In this document: piece after piece, positions 32,939-39,784 of the stretch
Position numbering within the stretch: position 1 is the stretch's first letter
How the letters are laid out: every line of letters starts with the position of its first letter
Assembly: GCF_900107925.1 (NCBI RefSeq)
Contig: NZ_FNUJ01000004.1
Span: 434,001 to 498,000, forward strand
Length of the DNA: 64,000 bases
Source: Amycolatopsis pretoriensis
Lineage (GTDB): Bacteria; Actinomycetota; Actinomycetes; Mycobacteriales; Pseudonocardiaceae
Direction: 5' to 3'
Position numbers and translations under genes: made by a program
The notes under the pieces: model-generated
Seen by the model: the letters and a program-made list of their open reading frames with translations, nothing else
Told to the model about the DNA's origin: nothing
Database searches by the model: none

Positions 32939-33006
32939 GAGAGCACTGCTCTTGACAGCAGTGCTCTCGTGGGTGTTCACTGCTCTTAACCGAGAGCACT
33001 GCTCTC
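32939..33006. promoter_or_regulatory. stacked TetR operators
   Basis: The palindrome consensus GAGAGCANTGCTCTC occurs at 32939-32953 (last base changed), 32954-32968 (one mismatch, directly abutting the first) and 32992-33006 (full match). A half-site, CACTGCTCTT, lies at about 32978-32987. TTGACA (32952-32957) straddles the first two sites, so a bound repressor would block a -35 element. No good -10 is seen at normal spacing. Confidence 0.8.
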
Positions 33007-33026
33007 CCAAACTTCCGGAGGACACC

Positions 33027-33473
33027 ATGACCGCCGCCCGCTACATCGAGCCGAAGAAGTCGACCAACGCGTTCAACGAGGCGGTCGCGAAGCTGACCCG
33101 GCTGGGCTTCAGCGTCTGGGGCAGCCGGGTGCTGACCGTGGTCGGGCGAAAGAGCGGCGAGCCGCGCTCGGTGCCGGTGAACTTGCTGACCGTCGATGGC
33201 GTCCGCTACCTCGTCGCCCCGCGGGGCGAGACGCAGTGGGTGCGCAACCTGCGCGCCGCCGGCGAAGGCACGCTTCGCGTCGGGAAGCGCGTCGAGGCGT
33301 TCACGTTCCGCGAGCTGGCCGACGACGAGAAGCCGGGCATCCTGCGCGCGTACCTCAAGCGCTGGAAGTTCGAGGTCGGCGTGTTCTTCGACGGCGTCGA
33401 CGCGAAGGCATCGGAAGAGAAGCTGCGCGAGATCGCGCCGGGCTACCCGATCTTCGAGATCTTCACGAAGTAG
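33027..33473 (+). CDS. deazaflavin (F420)-dependent nitroreductase family protein
   Basis: This 148-residue protein of the Ddn/nitroreductase split-barrel family has VLTVVGRKSGEPRSVPVNLLTVDG (about residues 35-58) and YLVAPRGETQWVRNLRAAGEG (about 61-81), the F420-contact region. Relatives reduce quinones or nitroimidazoles with F420H2 and protect against oxidative stress. GGAGGAC lies 5 bases upstream of ATG 33027. It is controlled by the divergent TetR through the operators described. Confidence 0.92.
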   Translation: MTAARYIEPKKSTNAFNEAVAKLTRLGFSVWGSRVLTVVGRKSGEPRSVPVNLLTVDGVRYLVAPRGETQWVRNLRAAGEGTLRVGKRVEAFTFRELADDEKPGILRAYLKRWKFEVGVFFDGVDAKASEEKLREIAPGYPIFEIFTK

Positions 33474-33660
33474 GTTTGCGCCGCGTCAGGTTCGCCGCGA
33501 CCAGGACGACGCCCACCAGGAACGCGACGAGCCCGATCAGGAACCACAGTTTCTGGCCGGTCATGAAGCTGCCGGTGATGACGCCGACGCCCTGCAGCAC
33601 CCAGACGGCGCCGACCAGCACGAACACAACCCCGACCGCGAGGGTGATCCACCGCCTCAT
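33463..33660 (-). CDS. small two-pass membrane protein
   Basis: This 65-residue protein has two transmembrane helices (ITLAVGVVFVLVGAVWVLQG at 5-24; LWFLIGLVAFLVGVVLVAAN at 38-57) separated by VITGSFMTGQK and a basic end. It overlaps the nitroreductase gene 3' end by 11 bases in convergent orientation. Small proteins of this form are common and uncharacterised in actinobacteria. Confidence 0.75.
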   Translation of the reverse strand: MRRWITLAVGVVFVLVGAVWVLQGVGVITGSFMTGQKLWFLIGLVAFLVGVVLVAANLTRRKPTS

Positions 33661-33699
33661 CGGCCCAGCTTAGGCGGGCGGAGAGCCCGGCACGACCCC

Positions 33700-34600
33700 A
33701 AGCGGCGGCGGCCGGCGCCGGCTCGGCCGGGTGGCTGCGGCAGGCGGGGCCGGCTTGGCCGGGGAGCTGCTGCACACGGAACCAGTTCAGCTGGGCGGCT
33801 GCGGCGCGCGGGACGGGCTCGGCCGGGCGGCTGCCGCCCGTGGACCCGGCTTGGCTGGGCAACTGCCCGCCCGCGGACCCGGCTCGGCGGGGAAGCTGCC
33901 GCACGTGGGGTCGGCTTGCCGGGCGACTGCCGTCTGCGGGCCCGGCTTGGCCGGGGAGCTGCTGCACACGGAACCAGCTCAGCTGGGCGGCTGCGGCGCG
34001 CGGGGTCGGCTCGGCTCGGCAGCCGCCGCGCATGGACCGGCTTGGTCGGGCGGCTGCCCCCTGCGGAACCGGCTTGGCCCGGCGGCCGCCGCGCATGGAC
34101 GGGCTTGGCCGGGCAGCTGCCGCGCGTGGGGTCCGGCTTGCCGGGCGATTGCCGTCTGCGGGCCCGGCTTGGCCGGGGAGCTGCTACACACGGAACCAGC
34201 TCAGCTGGGCGGCTGCGGCGCGCGGGGTCGGCTCGGCTCGGCAGCCGCCGCGCATGGACCGGCTTGGTCGGGCGGCTGCCCCCTGCGGAACCGGCTTGGC
34301 CCGGCGGCCGCCGCGCATGGACGGGCTTGGCCGGGCAGCTGCCGCGCGTGGGGTCCGGCTTGCCGGGCGATTGCCGTCTGCGGGCCCGGCTTGGCCGGGG
34401 AGCTGCTACACACGGAACCAGCTCAGCTGGGCGGCTGCGGCGGGCGGCCGGCTCGGCCAGGCGGCTGCCGCCCGCGGACACGGCTTGGCCCGCGGCCGCC
34501 GCGCATGGACGGGCTCGGCCGGGCAGCTGCCGCGCGGGAGGTCGGCTCGCCGGGCGACTGCCGCCCGCGGAACCGGCTTGGCCGGGCAACCGCCGCGCGG
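33700..34600. repeat. higher-order tandem repeat (222-bp period, 30-33-bp units)
   Basis: The whole stretch consists of diverged 30-33-bp units of the form GGCTTGGCCGGGCAGCTGCC plus about ten variable bases. Seven units make a 222-bp block that is repeated: 33953-34174 and 34175-34396 differ at a single base, and a third copy begins at 34397 and diverges after about 45 bases. An older relative begins at about 33761. All frames are largely open because units are near multiples of three with few A/T bases, so an open frame is not evidence of a gene. No ribosome site or plausible protein is seen. It separates the small membrane protein from the NarL-type kinase. Confidence 0.9.
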
Positions 34601-34729
34601 GGAACCCGGGTCGTCGATGAGCCGGACCTCGTCGGCGCCCGCCCGCCAGGCCCCCAGCCGGCCGGGTTTCGGCTCGCAGATGGCCAACTCCACTCCCTCC
34701 GGCCGGCGCCTTCGGGCACAGTGGCAGCT

Positions 34730-35884
34730 GTGCACGACATCAGCGGCTCCCTGCGACGCCAGTCGCTGCTGGTCGCGCTCGTCTGTGTTGTTGCCGATGC
34801 CTCCCTCTTCGGGCTTCGCTCTCCCCTCGCCGACGTCGGCTGGCGGGCCTGGGTTGTCCTGCTCTGCGGGGTTGCCGTCAACGCCGCCCTCGCCGGGCCC
34901 GCCCGGTACTCCGGCTGGGTCGCCCTCGCGCACGCCGTCCTCTTCGCCGGGGCGCCTCTTCTGCTCTGCACCTGCAACGGCTATGTCGTCGGCAACAACG
35001 CCGGCATCCTCATCGCCGGCTACCGGGCCGGGGCCTGGCTGCGTCCGAAACCCGCCGTTCTCGCGCTCTTCGCCCTGCTCGCCGGGGTTGTCGCCGGGTG
35101 CATCGAAGGGGGCGGGCGCACCGCGTCCGACTGGCGGCTGATCGCCATCAGCGTCAGCGTCAGCGGCCTGCTGCCCTGGCTGGTCGGCCGGTACACGACC
35201 GCCCGCCGCGCCTACATCGCCGATCTCGAACGCGTCGCCGACGAACGCCGGCAGCACGAAGAAGAAGCCGTCAAACGGGCCGTCCTCGAGGAGCGCACCA
35301 CCATCGCGCGCGACCTGCACGACGTCATCTCCCACCACGTCAGCGCCATCGGCGTGCACGCCGGCGCGGCCCGGCTCGGCCTGCCCGACGGGGACGGCCC
35401 GGTGCGCAAGTCCCTCGGCGCCGTCGAGTCCGCGAGCCGTTCGGCGATGGCCGACCTGCGCCGGCTCCTCGACCTCCTGCACGCCCAGCCCGACGCCGAA
35501 CAACCCGGCCTCGACAACCTCGACGAGCTGGTCGAGACCGTCCGCGCGGCCGGCCTGCCGACCCGGCTGACCCTGCGCGGCGAACCCCGCGAGCTCCCCG
35601 GCTCGCTCGACGTCGCCCTGTACCGGATCGCGCAGGAAGCCCTGACCAACGCGCTGCGCCACGGCGAAGGCCCGGTCGAGGTCGAGCTGAACCACGGCCG
35701 CACCGAGGTCGTGCTCACAGTGACCAACGGCCTGCGCGCCGGTCGCCGCGAAGAAAAGGAGCACGCCCACCGCGGCCTGGCCGGCATCCGCCAGCGCGTC
35801 ACCCTGTTCGGCGGCCAGGTCTCCTACGGCGAATCCGGCGACCGGTGGCAGCTGCGCACGACCTTCCCGGTGGAGAGCACATGA
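34730..35884 (+). CDS. NarL-type sensor histidine kinase
   Basis: This 384-residue kinase has four or five transmembrane helices (about 15-145), a coiled-coil linker and a HisKA_3 domain with His197 in IARDLHDVISHHVSAIGV. A HATPase domain (about 285-384) has ALTNALRHGEG as its N box and HRGLAGIRQRV as the G region. The start is uncertain: GTG 34730 or GTG 34721; the open frame extends upstream through the repeat array, which I treat as non-coding. It is coupled by ATGA to a LuxR-type regulator. The signal is unknown. Confidence 0.88.
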   Translation: MHDISGSLRRQSLLVALVCVVADASLFGLRSPLADVGWRAWVVLLCGVAVNAALAGPARYSGWVALAHAVLFAGAPLLLCTCNGYVVGNNAGILIAGYRAGAWLRPKPAVLALFALLAGVVAGCIEGGGRTASDWRLIAISVSVSGLLPWLVGRYTTARRAYIADLERVADERRQHEEEAVKRAVLEERTTIARDLHDVISHHVSAIGVHAGAARLGLPDGDGPVRKSLGAVESASRSAMADLRRLLDLLHAQPDAEQPGLDNLDELVETVRAAGLPTRLTLRGEPRELPGSLDVALYRIAQEALTNALRHGEGPVEVELNHGRTEVVLTVTNGLRAGRREEKEHAHRGLAGIRQRVTLFGGQVSYGESGDRWQLRTTFPVEST

Positions 35885-36537
35885 TCCGCGTCCTGCTGGC
35901 CGACGACCACGCGATGTTCCGCTCCGGGATGCGCGCGCTCCTCGACACCCAGCCCGACTTCACCTGCGTCGGCGAAGCGTCCGACGGCCGCGAAGCCGTC
36001 GCCGAGACCGCGCGCCTGCGTCCGGACGTCGCCGTCCTCGACGTCCGGATGCCCCGCCTCGACGGCCTCGCCGCGACCGAAGCGATCCTCGCCGCGCCGG
36101 GCAACGACACCCGCGTCCTCGTGCTCACGACCTACGACGCGGACGAGTACGTCTACCGCGCGCTGCGTGCCGGGGCGAGCGGGTTCCTGCTGAAGAGCCT
36201 GGCGCCGGAGGAACTGGTCGCCGCGATGCGGGTCGCCGCGCGCGGGGACGCGCTGATCGACCCGTCCGTGACCCGGCGGCTGGTCGCGAAGTTCGCCGCG
36301 GTGCTCGAACCCGCGGCCGCCGAACCGCCCGAGCTGGCGAGGCTGACTTCCCGCGAACGCGAGGTCCTGCTCCTGATCGCCGGCGCCTGCAGCAACGCGG
36401 AGATCGCGCGGCAGCTGCACGTCGGCGAGGAAACGGTCAAGACGCACGTCTCCCGCGTGCTCAGCAAGCTCGGGCTCCCCGACCGCGTGCACGCCGTCGT
36501 CTACGCCTACCGCCACAAACTCGTGCCGGACGGCTGA
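35881..36537 (+). CDS. NarL/LuxR-type response regulator
   Basis: This 218-residue regulator has a receiver with Asp54 (AVLDVRMP), acidic residues Asp8-Asp9, and the conserved TTYDADEYVYRALRAGASGFLLK (Lys at about 105), then a LuxR HTH (about 150-212; LTSREREVLLLIAGACSNAE). It is coupled by ATGA to the upstream kinase, its evident partner. Targets are not apparent in the window. Confidence 0.95.
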   Translation: MIRVLLADDHAMFRSGMRALLDTQPDFTCVGEASDGREAVAETARLRPDVAVLDVRMPRLDGLAATEAILAAPGNDTRVLVLTTYDADEYVYRALRAGASGFLLKSLAPEELVAAMRVAARGDALIDPSVTRRLVAKFAAVLEPAAAEPPELARLTSREREVLLLIAGACSNAEIARQLHVGEETVKTHVSRVLSKLGLPDRVHAVVYAYRHKLVPDG

Positions 36538-36543
36538 GGTGGC

Positions 36544-36592
36544 GGGAACGCCCCGGTGCGGCGGGAGGGGGACGCGGCACCGGGACGTTCCC
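36544..36592. terminator. hairpin between convergent genes
   Basis: GGGAACGCCCCGGTGC (36544-36559) pairs with 36577-36592 with one mismatch. It sits between the stops of the LuxR-type regulator and the leftward secreted-protein gene and could end both transcripts. Confidence 0.6.
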
Positions 36593-36619
36593 TGGCGGTG
36601 GGGGGCGGTGGCCGGCCCG

Positions 36620-37258
36620 TCAGTTGGTCGGGCGGGCCGAATAGTCCCCGCCGCGACGCTGGCCCCGTTGCCCCTGGCCCGGTTCGAACCCCTGGCCCAG
36701 CGAGGTCGCCGTGGCCGTGGTGCCCTCGACCTTCGCCACGACCGTCACGTTCGTGTCGCCCTGCTTCACATCGCCCGTCTTCTGCGTCGACGACCCGATC
36801 GTGTACGTCTGCTTGTAGCCGTCCTTGCTCGTCAACGTCACCGAGGTCGCGCTCAGCTCCGTCACGTCGCCCGTCTGCAGCCGCTCGGTCGTGTAGCCGC
36901 CGTTGCCGTTCGACACCACGAAATCACCGTGCAGTGCTTCGCGCAGGGCTGCCATTCCGCCGCCCATGCCTCCGCCCGGGAAGCCCTGGCCCTGGCCGCC
37001 GCGGGGGAACTGGCCGCCGCCGAAACCGCCCGGGCCCTGCTGGGCCGTGTTGTCCGCGCTGCTCGTTCCCGCCCAGATCGCCGCTCCGCCGCCGGCCGCG
37101 ATCACCACGGCGATGCCCGCCGCGATCGCCGTCTTCTTGCCGGACCAGCCCTTCTTCGGTGCGGCCGGGGCCGGGTCGCCCCAGTTGGCCGGGGCCGGCT
37201 CACCCCAGGCCGGGGTGTTCGCGGCGCCTTCGGGAGGCGTGTTCGGCTCGGTCGTCAT
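36620..37258 (-). CDS. membrane-anchored DUF5666-like protein with Gly-rich segment
   Basis: This 212-residue protein has a proline-rich cytoplasmic N-terminus (1-45), one transmembrane helix (about 47-68; KKTAIAAGIAVVIAAGGGAA), a Gly/Gln-rich segment (about 80-105; GGFGGGQFPRGGQGQGFPGG) and a C-terminal beta domain (about 112-195; YTTERLQTGDVTELSATSVT) like DUF5666. GGAGGA precedes ATG 37258. It is divergent from a PhoP-like two-component operon, and its promoter carries the same 11-bp-period repeats, so it is probably a target of that system. The external domain might report envelope conditions. Confidence 0.75.
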   Translation of the reverse strand: MTTEPNTPPEGAANTPAWGEPAPANWGDPAPAAPKKGWSGKKTAIAAGIAVVIAAGGGAAIWAGTSSADNTAQQGPGGFGGGQFPRGGQGQGFPGGGMGGGMAALREALHGDFVVSNGNGGYTTERLQTGDVTELSATSVTLTSKDGYKQTYTIGSSTQKTGDVKQGDTNVTVVAKVEGTTATATSLGQGFEPGQGQRGQRRGGDYSARPTN

Positions 37259-37308
37259 CGTGTCCTCCGGTGGTGCCCACACTGGTCCCGGCCAGGTTCG
37301 CCGCCGTG

Positions 37309-37348
37309 GCTGTGTTTGAGCTGTGCGCGGCGTCAGCGGGCGCTGTGG
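37309..37348 (-). promoter_or_regulatory. PhoP-box-like direct repeats, divergent gene
   Basis: On the minus strand GCACAGC (37326-37320), TCAA and ACACAGC (37315-37309) form 7-bp repeats with 4-base spacers. CCACAGC (37348-37342) continues the 11-bp period two turns upstream, with a degenerate unit between. A -10-like CAGTGT lies at 37284-37279. Confidence 0.6.
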
Positions 37349-37372
37349 CTCCCTTACCCGGGCGAACGACTC

Positions 37373-37401
37373 TCACAGGAAACGCACAGCGGTGTCACAG
37401 T
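37373..37401 (+). promoter_or_regulatory. PhoP-box-like direct repeats, two-component operon
   Basis: TCACAGG (37373-37379), GCACAGC (37384-37390) and TCACAGT (37395-37401) are 7-bp units with 4-base spacers, 11 bases apart. They begin at -61, -50 and -39 relative to the ATG at 37434. Mycobacterial PhoP binds repeats of TCACAGC with this spacing, so autoregulation is likely. Confidence 0.68.
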
Positions 37402-37433
37402 GAGCACTGAAGAGCCGCCGAGAAGATGGCACT

Positions 37434-38183
37434 ATGACCGCTATGAACGCCACGTCACCCGGCCCTGGCAAGGCCGACCTGCGCCGCGCCGACGGGAGCC
37501 CGGTGCGGGTCCTCGTCGTCGACGACGAGGCGACGCTGGCCGAGCTCGTGTCGATGGCCCTGCGCATGGAGGGCTGGGAGGTGCGCAGCGCGGGCGACGG
37601 CACGGAGGCCGTCCGGATCGCGCGCGACTTCCGGCCCGACGCCGTCGTCCTCGACGTCATGCTCCCCGACTTCAGCGGCCTCGAAGTGCTGCGGCGGATG
37701 CGGTCCGAGGCGCCGAACCTGCCGGTGCTCTTCCTGACGGCGAAGGACGCGGTCGAAGACCGCATCGCCGGGCTCACCGCGGGCGGCGACGACTACGTCA
37801 CCAAGCCCTTCAGCCTCGAAGAGGTAGCCCTGCGGCTGCGCGCGCTGCTGCGCCGGGCGGGCGGGGTGACCGGCGCGAGCGGGTCGACGCTCGTCGTCGG
37901 CGACCTCACCCTCGACGAGGACAGCCGCGAGGTCCACCGCGGCGGCGACCTCGTGCCGCTCACCGCGACCGAGTTCGAACTGCTGCGCTACCTCATGCGC
38001 AACCCCAAGCGCGTGCTGTCGAAGGCCCAGATCCTGGACCGCGTGTGGAGCTACGACTTCGGCGGCCAGGCCAACATCGTCGAGCTCTACATCTCCTACC
38101 TGCGCAAGAAGATCGACGCCGACCGCGAGCCGATGATCCACACCATGCGGGGCGCCGGGTATGTCCTCAAGCCAGCGGGCTGA
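37434..38183 (+). CDS. OmpR/PhoP-type response regulator
   Basis: This 249-residue regulator has a receiver domain (24-140) with Asp74 as phosphoacceptor (VVLDVMLPDF), acidic Asp30-Asp31 and Lys124 (DDYVTKPFSLEE). A winged-helix DNA-binding domain (about 148-247) has LTATEFELLRYLMRNPKRVL and VWSYDFGGQANIVELYISYL. It resembles mycobacterial PhoP/TcrX regulators. ATG 37434 is the first start; ATG 37443 is possible. The kinase gene overlaps its 3' end by 23 bases. The three direct repeats upstream suggest autoregulation. Confidence 0.95.
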   Translation: MTAMNATSPGPGKADLRRADGSPVRVLVVDDEATLAELVSMALRMEGWEVRSAGDGTEAVRIARDFRPDAVVLDVMLPDFSGLEVLRRMRSEAPNLPVLFLTAKDAVEDRIAGLTAGGDDYVTKPFSLEEVALRLRALLRRAGGVTGASGSTLVVGDLTLDEDSREVHRGGDLVPLTATEFELLRYLMRNPKRVLSKAQILDRVWSYDFGGQANIVELYISYLRKKIDADREPMIHTMRGAGYVLKPAG

Positions 38184-39672
38184 ACCGAAGCGCGTGCGAC
38201 GGCCGTGGTCGCTGCGGCGGCGGCTGATCGTCCAGCTCGCCGCGCTGCTCGCGTTGGTGTGCCTGGTCGTCGGCGTGGTCACGGAGTTCGCGCTGAGCGA
38301 GTTCCTCGTCGGCCAGCAGGACAAGCGGCTGGCCGCGGCGAGCGACCGCGCCGCGCACGGCGGGGAACGGCCACCGCCGTGGACGTACGGCGAAACGCCA
38401 CCGCCGCCGGACGCGCTGCGCGTGCTCGGGCAGGGCGACGGCACGCTCGCCGTCGTCCAGTCCGGCTCGACCGCCACCGCGGGGGTGCTCGATTCCAGCG
38501 TGGGCGCGCCGTCGAAGCGCAAGCCGCCGTTCAAGAGCGTGCCGAAGGAGCAGGTGCTGACCCTGCTCGCGCTGCCGTCCGACGGGAAGCAGCGCAGCGT
38601 CGACCTCGGCGGCACCCTCGGCGAGTACCGCGTGGTCTCGACGATGTCGCCGAACGGCGAGAAGACGGTCATCGGCCTGCCGCTGAAGGACGTCAACGAG
38701 ACGCTCTGGCGGCTGGGTTTCATCCTCGGCGGCGTCGCGCTCGCCGGGATCCTGGTCGCGGGCGCGGTCGGCGCGGCGACGATCCGGCGCACGATGAAGC
38801 CGCTCGACCGGCTGGCCGCGACGGCGACGCGCGTCTCCGAACTGCCGCTGGACCGCGGCGAAGTCGCGTTGTCGGAACGGGTTCCCGAGGCGGACACCGA
38901 CCCGGGCACCGAGGTCGGCAAGGTCGGCTCGGCGCTGAACCGGATGCTGCAGCACGTCGCGAACGCGCTGTCGGCGCGGCACGCGAGCGAGAACCGCGTC
39001 CGCCAGTTCGTCGCGGACGCGAGCCACGAGCTGCGCACGCCGCTGGCGGCGATCCGCGGCTACGCGGAGCTGACCCGGCGCAGCGGCGAGCAGGTGCCGC
39101 CGGACGTCGCGTTCGCGATGGGCCGCGTCGAGTCCGAGTCACGCCGGATGACGACGCTGGTGGAGGACCTGCTGCTGCTCGCGCGCCTGGACTCCGGGCG
39201 TCCGGTGGTGCACGAGTGGGTGGACCTGTGCCGGCTGGTGGCCGACGCGGTCGCGGACGCGCACGTCGCGGGCCCGGACCACAAGTGGCTGATGGACGTC
39301 CCCGGCGAGCCGATCGGCGTCCTCGGCGACGCGGGCCAGCTGCACCAGGTGGTGATCAACGTGCTGGCCAACGCGCGCACGCACACCCCGGCGGGCACGA
39401 CGGTGACGACGACACTGTCCACATCGGACGGATCGGTGCGGCTGCGCGTGGCCGACGACGGCCCGGGCATCCCACCGGACGTGCTCCCGGACGTCTTCGA
39501 GCGCTTCGCCCGCGGGGACAACTCGCGGTCCCGCGCGGCGGGGAGCACGGGCCTGGGGCTGGCGATCGTGGCGGCGGTGGTCGCCGCGCACGGCGGCCGA
39601 GTCTGGGTGCAGAGCCGGCCGGGGCGCACGGAGTTCGAGATCACCTTCCCGGCGGCGCCCACCCCGTCGTGA
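38161..39672 (+). CDS. sensor histidine kinase partner of PhoP-like regulator
   Basis: This 503-residue kinase has TM1 (about 21-43), a periplasmic sensor domain (about 44-180), TM2 (about 182-205), a HAMP domain (about 206-280), HisKA with His289 in DASHELRTPLAAIRGYAELT, and HATPase (about 385-498; VLANARTHTP, DDGPGIPPDV, STGLGLAIV). The Pro-rich PPPWTYGETPPPP stretch lies early in the sensor. ATG 38161 lies inside the regulator gene (23-base overlap), so translation is coupled. The last codons lie within a 46-bp hairpin repeat. Confidence 0.94.
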   Translation: MSSSQRAEPKRVRRPWSLRRRLIVQLAALLALVCLVVGVVTEFALSEFLVGQQDKRLAAASDRAAHGGERPPPWTYGETPPPPDALRVLGQGDGTLAVVQSGSTATAGVLDSSVGAPSKRKPPFKSVPKEQVLTLLALPSDGKQRSVDLGGTLGEYRVVSTMSPNGEKTVIGLPLKDVNETLWRLGFILGGVALAGILVAGAVGAATIRRTMKPLDRLAATATRVSELPLDRGEVALSERVPEADTDPGTEVGKVGSALNRMLQHVANALSARHASENRVRQFVADASHELRTPLAAIRGYAELTRRSGEQVPPDVAFAMGRVESESRRMTTLVEDLLLLARLDSGRPVVHEWVDLCRLVADAVADAHVAGPDHKWLMDVPGEPIGVLGDAGQLHQVVINVLANARTHTPAGTTVTTTLSTSDGSVRLRVADDGPGIPPDVLPDVFERFARGDNSRSRAAGSTGLGLAIVAAVVAAHGGRVWVQSRPGRTEFEITFPAAPTPS

Positions 39673-39711
39673 GTGGTAATTAGGGTTCTAACCCGAATTA
39701 CCACTCACGAC
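39666..39711. repeat. 46-bp near-perfect hairpin element
   Basis: Two perfect 16-bp arms (GTCGTGAGTGGTAATT and complement) enclose a second 5-bp dyad GGGTT/AACCC with a CT loop. The element is markedly AT-richer than its surroundings and includes the last codons and stop of the kinase. There is no T tract, so it may be a terminator of another kind, an RNA-end stabiliser or a member of a dispersed palindromic repeat family. Confidence 0.8.
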
Positions 39712-39722
39712 CGCGGGCCGAT

Positions 39723-39762
39723 GCACAGCGCGCGCACAGGTTCGGCACAAGTTCACCACATG
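39723..39762 (+). promoter_or_regulatory. PhoP-box-like direct repeats before GT39 gene
   Basis: GCACAGC (39723-39729), GCACAGG (39734-39740), GCACAAG (39745-39751) and CCACATG (39756-39762) repeat every 11 bases with 4-base spacers. They begin at -62, -51, -40 and -29 relative to ATG 39785, almost exactly the positions of the repeats before the two-component operon. Confidence 0.62.
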
Positions 39763-39784
39763 CGGCGCCGACACGGTGAACGCC

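Noticed and set aside
33700..34600. CRISPR array
   Set aside because: Units are diverged along their whole length with no identical repeats and unique spacers, and no cas genes are nearby.
33731..35884. Sensor kinase extended through the repeat array (717 codons)
   Set aside because: The extra 330 residues are the translated tandem repeat; other frames are also open there and no start signal is present.
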